From Toxoplasma gondii ME49 (lineage: Eukaryota; Apicomplexa; Conoidasida; Eucoccidiorida; Sarcocystidae), in NCBI RefSeq assembly GCF_000006565.2, contig NC_031479.1, positions 3,250,289 to 3,314,288 of the forward strand: a stretch of 64,000 nt of DNA, written 5' to 3'. Positions 61,701-64,000 of the stretch are shown here, piece by piece (position 1 is the stretch's first letter; every line of letters begins with the position of its first letter). The position numbers and the translations under genes are program-made. The notes beneath the pieces are model-generated. The model did no database searches. It was not told the origin of the DNA and saw only the letters and a program-made list of their open reading frames with translations.

Positions 61701-63201
61701 CAGGCAGCCGTCAGAACAAGACGGCGGGGACGCGGCTGAAGAGAGGAACTCAGCAGGGGCCCGCAGTGCAGGGAGGCTTCGCTTGTCTTTTTTTTCTCGT
61801 GAAAGTCGTCCAGGCCTTCTGGGGACGCTCTTTTCGCTCTTTAGCAAGAAGGAGACAAAACGACAAGGAGATAGTCTAGCTGGCACTGCTCCAGACAACG
61901 GCAATCGTGCACAATGTTCTGAAGCAGTCGTGTCCGCGTCTGTGGGAACCAGAGGGAAGGCAAGAGAGGCCAACGAAGAGGAGAAAGCACGGATCGAATC
62001 TACGTTTCCAGTAACAGTGGCTTCTCGTGACTTCGCCTCGAGTTTTTGTACAGGAGAGACGTCGGATGCGAATGGTAGGGATATGAAACGAGACCCGCGT
62101 TCTTCGGCGCATGCCGACGCGAAGCCTCGCGCTTGCTCCTGCGACGCGTCTGCGGTCGATGTGAGAGACCGACGCAGCGAGGAAGACTGCCAGGGGCAGC
62201 AGAGATGTCGAGTTCTGGAAGGGGAAAGGATACCCGTTTTCCACACAAAGGCCGACTGGCTAGCTGGTCTCAGCTGGCAGCAAGACGTGAGACGAGGAAC
62301 TGGAGACAGCACCAGCACTCGGACGAGTAGCCAGACGCGAGTTGGCGGTAGTCGCGGCGGTGAACAAGGCTCGTCCCCCGGCAATTGCTCCCATTTGTCT
62401 AGTCCAACGCCGCTGGCATGTTCGGTAGAGGCATCTTCTCCGTCCGGAAGACTTCGGGCGCACCGACACCCGGGGTGCTTTGAGGACTCAGAGGTGGCAG
62501 AAAAGTTGCATCGCGAGACAGACAATTCGGAGCAGAGAAGCGGCGCGACGCGGACCTCGAACGGCGGATCTGTCCGCGGTTGCAATGCATCACGGACGGA
62601 TTCCATGACGTCTGACGAGGCTGGACGGGGAAGGACACGCGCTCAGTTCCCTGCCGTCTCCATTGTGAAAAATATCGCAAAGGACTGCCCGCGCTGCAAG
62701 CGGCAAGTTCTGCTGGAGGTTCTGAGACTCAACTCCCAAAGTTCACCGAATGAGAGTCAAACGCAAAAAAAGCGACTTGTCCGAGCAGCCCCGATACAGC
62801 CCGTAGGATTTTGTGTGTGCTGGGTGCTGAAGAGCTCTCGAGGAGGCGAAACTCGGAATGCAGCGCGAAGTCTCGAGTCAAAAAGGATTTCTAAAATGAA
62901 AGGGAGCTCCCATGCAGAGACGGAACGTGAAACCTCTCCGTGTTTAGCGCAACCTTCTGCGTCTGTTGGAAGCAACTCGCGAAGCGCCTCAGAAGAAGCA
63001 TTAGTGTCTGGCAAGGAAGCGAGCCGAGGCGGCGCATGCGTGCTGGGAGGACGGTCTGAAGGAGCAGAAGACCCGGGAATCGACAGAGAACTCGGAAACA
63101 AAAGCAGCGCGAGGGCAGACAGGGGGGGAACTGGAGGCCAGGAAGGCAACGCGACAGACGCCAGCCTCTGGGTGCAAGCAATGATGCTCATGGACATGTA
63201 G
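58744..63201 (+). CDS. Single-exon 1485-aa low-complexity protein with C-terminal Cys cluster, unknown function
   Basis: One uninterrupted frame from ATG 58744 to TAG at 63199-63201. The frame is open upstream to 58690, but without an ATG. The protein is dominated by Ser, Gly, Arg and Glu low complexity, typical of coccidian-specific proteins. An Arg/Lys-rich patch near residue 100 (KKRGRRKRPH) could be a nuclear signal. A short coiled coil covers residues ~539-587 (MKEELRRLL, then LQEKLKQIEAENARREAAM). Near the C terminus is the only ordered-looking segment: VKNIAKDCPRCKRQVLLEVL (C-x2-C from residue ~1315), and about 40 residues on GFCVCWVLK with C-x-C. These four Cys could form a zinc site and are the likely conserved core. 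No enzyme motif, signal peptide or membrane segment is seen. I do not recognise the family. It could carry an unseen intron, but the frame shows no need for one. Confidence 0.78.
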   Translation: MSLPGPEKRGPKWRDVSAYAGVSGVHSASRAESSETGRDYTRRKVLSLHRDRSPSSPLPPPCFASVATRVALEAAVNSDAKFRASRVGEKSRETKKRGRRKRPHSTGQGMTEVALPRFGETSDSSFPLSQSAFVESKCDEERLVAEVASSPKLSSSGAGLRSPASGVHTPVSKSPPCFAAEKRTSSERGPRACISAGGNCSLSVESRVVAAFVSSASVACEDQCRFDADPTASVSLVRLPTVSVRECLPSRASPRSSPSLPCGECSREAEGDSGESPQEETGDEFHASNSGAVCHLSSSWGGPWQQRQSTEAGATGDTRKERMRRSVSSTSRRRTASGSVEASPPLSEATGRRVGEGDHREDACSPSRGRPTSSSIERISGVSPSHASLNCSYLPSPSASLSPLSGRPPALLCEATSAERTRRGEPVFLSSSLPVSSSGSSTSGLPSNLPSSSPRTQVGDACSSASASPSSSVSPSGHPHSSLSRSPAQSQGCSPGLAESVSSIEDINSSSPGMNLLTGPRSVHLFGEERAALSATGATMKEELRRLLSAASQEARTECELLQEKLKQIEAENARREAAMRHQEAESQLVCVVSGQSTLGASWRSSSGSCGLAPWRQRELSRGGLSPLSSLASLSPGAAPENADSSAASIPTLESLAGHELRVASLSSLRDCRISCCVSREARPTTPPALDQRGVHSPGFASRVQGLSAARVRSEESESVCGMDPEDLAFFGSQHAAPLSVALGRGGRSPSDVAAQLQPPGHCAPSPASSRDAEQGNPGCLPLSLGSERWSSGSPAEFLLASSPTLSSRFQVLSAKPLPQTCEGTRCLTASSPLHSSVSPREDVSNAYLGQQAAESAVSSDPLSLLHVSEEAEKSREFLFQRFLPFFSRKSVDCGWKNPLRPPQRSEGSPHAFATDSGDAELLCRLQWRQSQTSPAGKLLSAVRAEGGEGGTGGEETYAAENGVGTSGAKRDSQAVLRQAGFCSGGRQPSEQDGGDAAEERNSAGARSAGRLRLSFFSRESRPGLLGTLFSLFSKKETKRQGDSLAGTAPDNGNRAQCSEAVVSASVGTRGKAREANEEEKARIESTFPVTVASRDFASSFCTGETSDANGRDMKRDPRSSAHADAKPRACSCDASAVDVRDRRSEEDCQGQQRCRVLEGERIPVFHTKADWLAGLSWQQDVRRGTGDSTSTRTSSQTRVGGSRGGEQGSSPGNCSHLSSPTPLACSVEASSPSGRLRAHRHPGCFEDSEVAEKLHRETDNSEQRSGATRTSNGGSVRGCNASRTDSMTSDEAGRGRTRAQFPAVSIVKNIAKDCPRCKRQVLLEVLRLNSQSSPNESQTQKKRLVRAAPIQPVGFCVCWVLKSSRGGETRNAARSLESKRISKMKGSSHAETERETSPCLAQPSASVGSNSRSASEEALVSGKEASRGGACVLGGRSEGAEDPGIDRELGNKSSARADRGGTGGQEGNATDASLWVQAMMLMDM

Positions 63202-64000
63202 AATTCGGTTTTCTAGGATTTCGTGCTTTGGTCCCGACAAGTCGGGGAACGCGGACTTCTTGTCTGCGCGGTTTGAACAGTGATGTTTTTCTCCGACACT
63301 CAGAACAAAACAATCCGGCGAAAAGTGTATCCGATTCAGATGGAAAGTGTCAAGTCTCTGCAGAGAGGCGGGCGCCTCGTTAACGAAGCATGCAGCGGAG
63401 GCAGGATACCGGCTTTCTCATAAACCCTGAACCCCGCCGGTCGCCTCTCAAGTCGTCTGATACGCATTCGTGCACGGTATCCGTAGAAAGATACCAACAC
63501 ATACTTCCATACAGAAAAAATATTCTGCCCATCTCGGGGTTTCCCTTTTGTTTCTGTGGGATGCTCTGTCCGACGGGCATTTTCACCGGTGTATTTTGCG
63601 AGACTTAGTGTTGATCTTAGCTCTGACGTGAAGCGAGGTGTTCAGAGATAGATTTGTCTGTATTCTAATCTGACCATAGTTTAGTGTCCACGTGGAAGGG
63701 TGGTTCGATTCGACGAAACCAGCGTCGCAAACTTCCTCGAAATCTGCTTCTATAGATGTCAAACGAGGCGAGACACAAAAAACACTTCGTAGGAGGTAGT
63801 TCTTGGAACCGAAACAAGCAAGTTTTGTTTGGGCCGGTGCTGCACTTGGCTCTTGTGTGTGCTGACCTTTCCAACTTTTCAACGGTGTAGTTAAAATCGA
63901 TCGGCTGCAGCAACTGGTGAGCTGTCTCTTAATTAGGACGGTGGAATGATGACTGTTTCAGGAAGCGCAACGTAGAGGGGAACTGGTTCTTGCAAAGCGG
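63202..64000. other. 3' flank of the 1485-aa protein gene
   Basis: No gene is recognised in the last 800 bases. Short open frames on both strands (63390-63608 +, 63583-63913 -) lack features. Confidence 0.5.

Noticed and set aside
1..64000. CRISPR arrays, insertion sequences, prophage, operons or ribosome binding sites
   Set aside because: The DNA is nuclear eukaryotic (introns, apicomplexan families). I saw no such arrays and no transposase-like or reverse-transcriptase-like frame.

Overview
The window looks like nuclear DNA of a coccidian apicomplexan, most likely Toxoplasma gondii or a close relative (Hammondia, Neospora). Coding regions are split by short GT-AG introns with GTAAG/GTGAG donors. 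Proteins carry long Ser/Glu/Arg-rich insertions. Introns hold (TA)n microsatellites, and there are many decayed pieces of apicomplexan mitochondrial cob and cox1. One gene encodes a rhoptry-kinase-family (ROPK) protein, a coccidian-specific family. Species cannot be fixed from sequence reading alone.

Layout. (1) 1-3521: no gene seen. (2) 3522-6858 (+): YL1/VPS72, the H2A.Z-binding subunit of SWR1-type remodellers, 3 exons. (3) 6859-9773: intergenic. (4) 9774-15322 (+): 8-exon J-domain co-chaperone with a DnaJ-X C-terminal domain; one intron carries a cox1 relic. (5) 19131-20982 (+): tentative 3-exon gene of unknown function with a Cys-rich tail. (6) 22867-29679 (-): 8-exon, 1020-residue ROPK-family kinase with an N-terminal membrane anchor. 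(7) 29680-32926: intergenic with cox1 relics. (8) 32927-42812 (-): 12-exon, 1444-residue coiled-coil protein. (9) 42813-48440: divergent intergenic region with two cob relics in opposite orientation and three WGAGACG-type heptamers nearer the right-hand gene. (10) 48441-54001 (+): 10-exon WDR82/Swd2 beta-propeller. (11) 54002-58743: intergenic, ending with a palindromic GAGACGTCTC element. (12) 58744-63201 (+): single-exon, 1485-residue low-complexity protein with a C-terminal Cys cluster.

I joined the exons by hand. For each multi-exon gene every junction keeps reading phase and the total length is a multiple of three, which is the main support for the models. Two encoded proteins belong to conserved chromatin machineries (YL1 in H2A.Z exchange, WDR82 in Set1/COMPASS and transcription termination). 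I see no evidence that the genes of the window form one pathway; eukaryotic neighbours here need not be functionally linked. The most unusual material is the divergent ROPK gene, the two large coccidian-type proteins without recognised domains, and the set of nuclear mitochondrial fragments (NUMTs).
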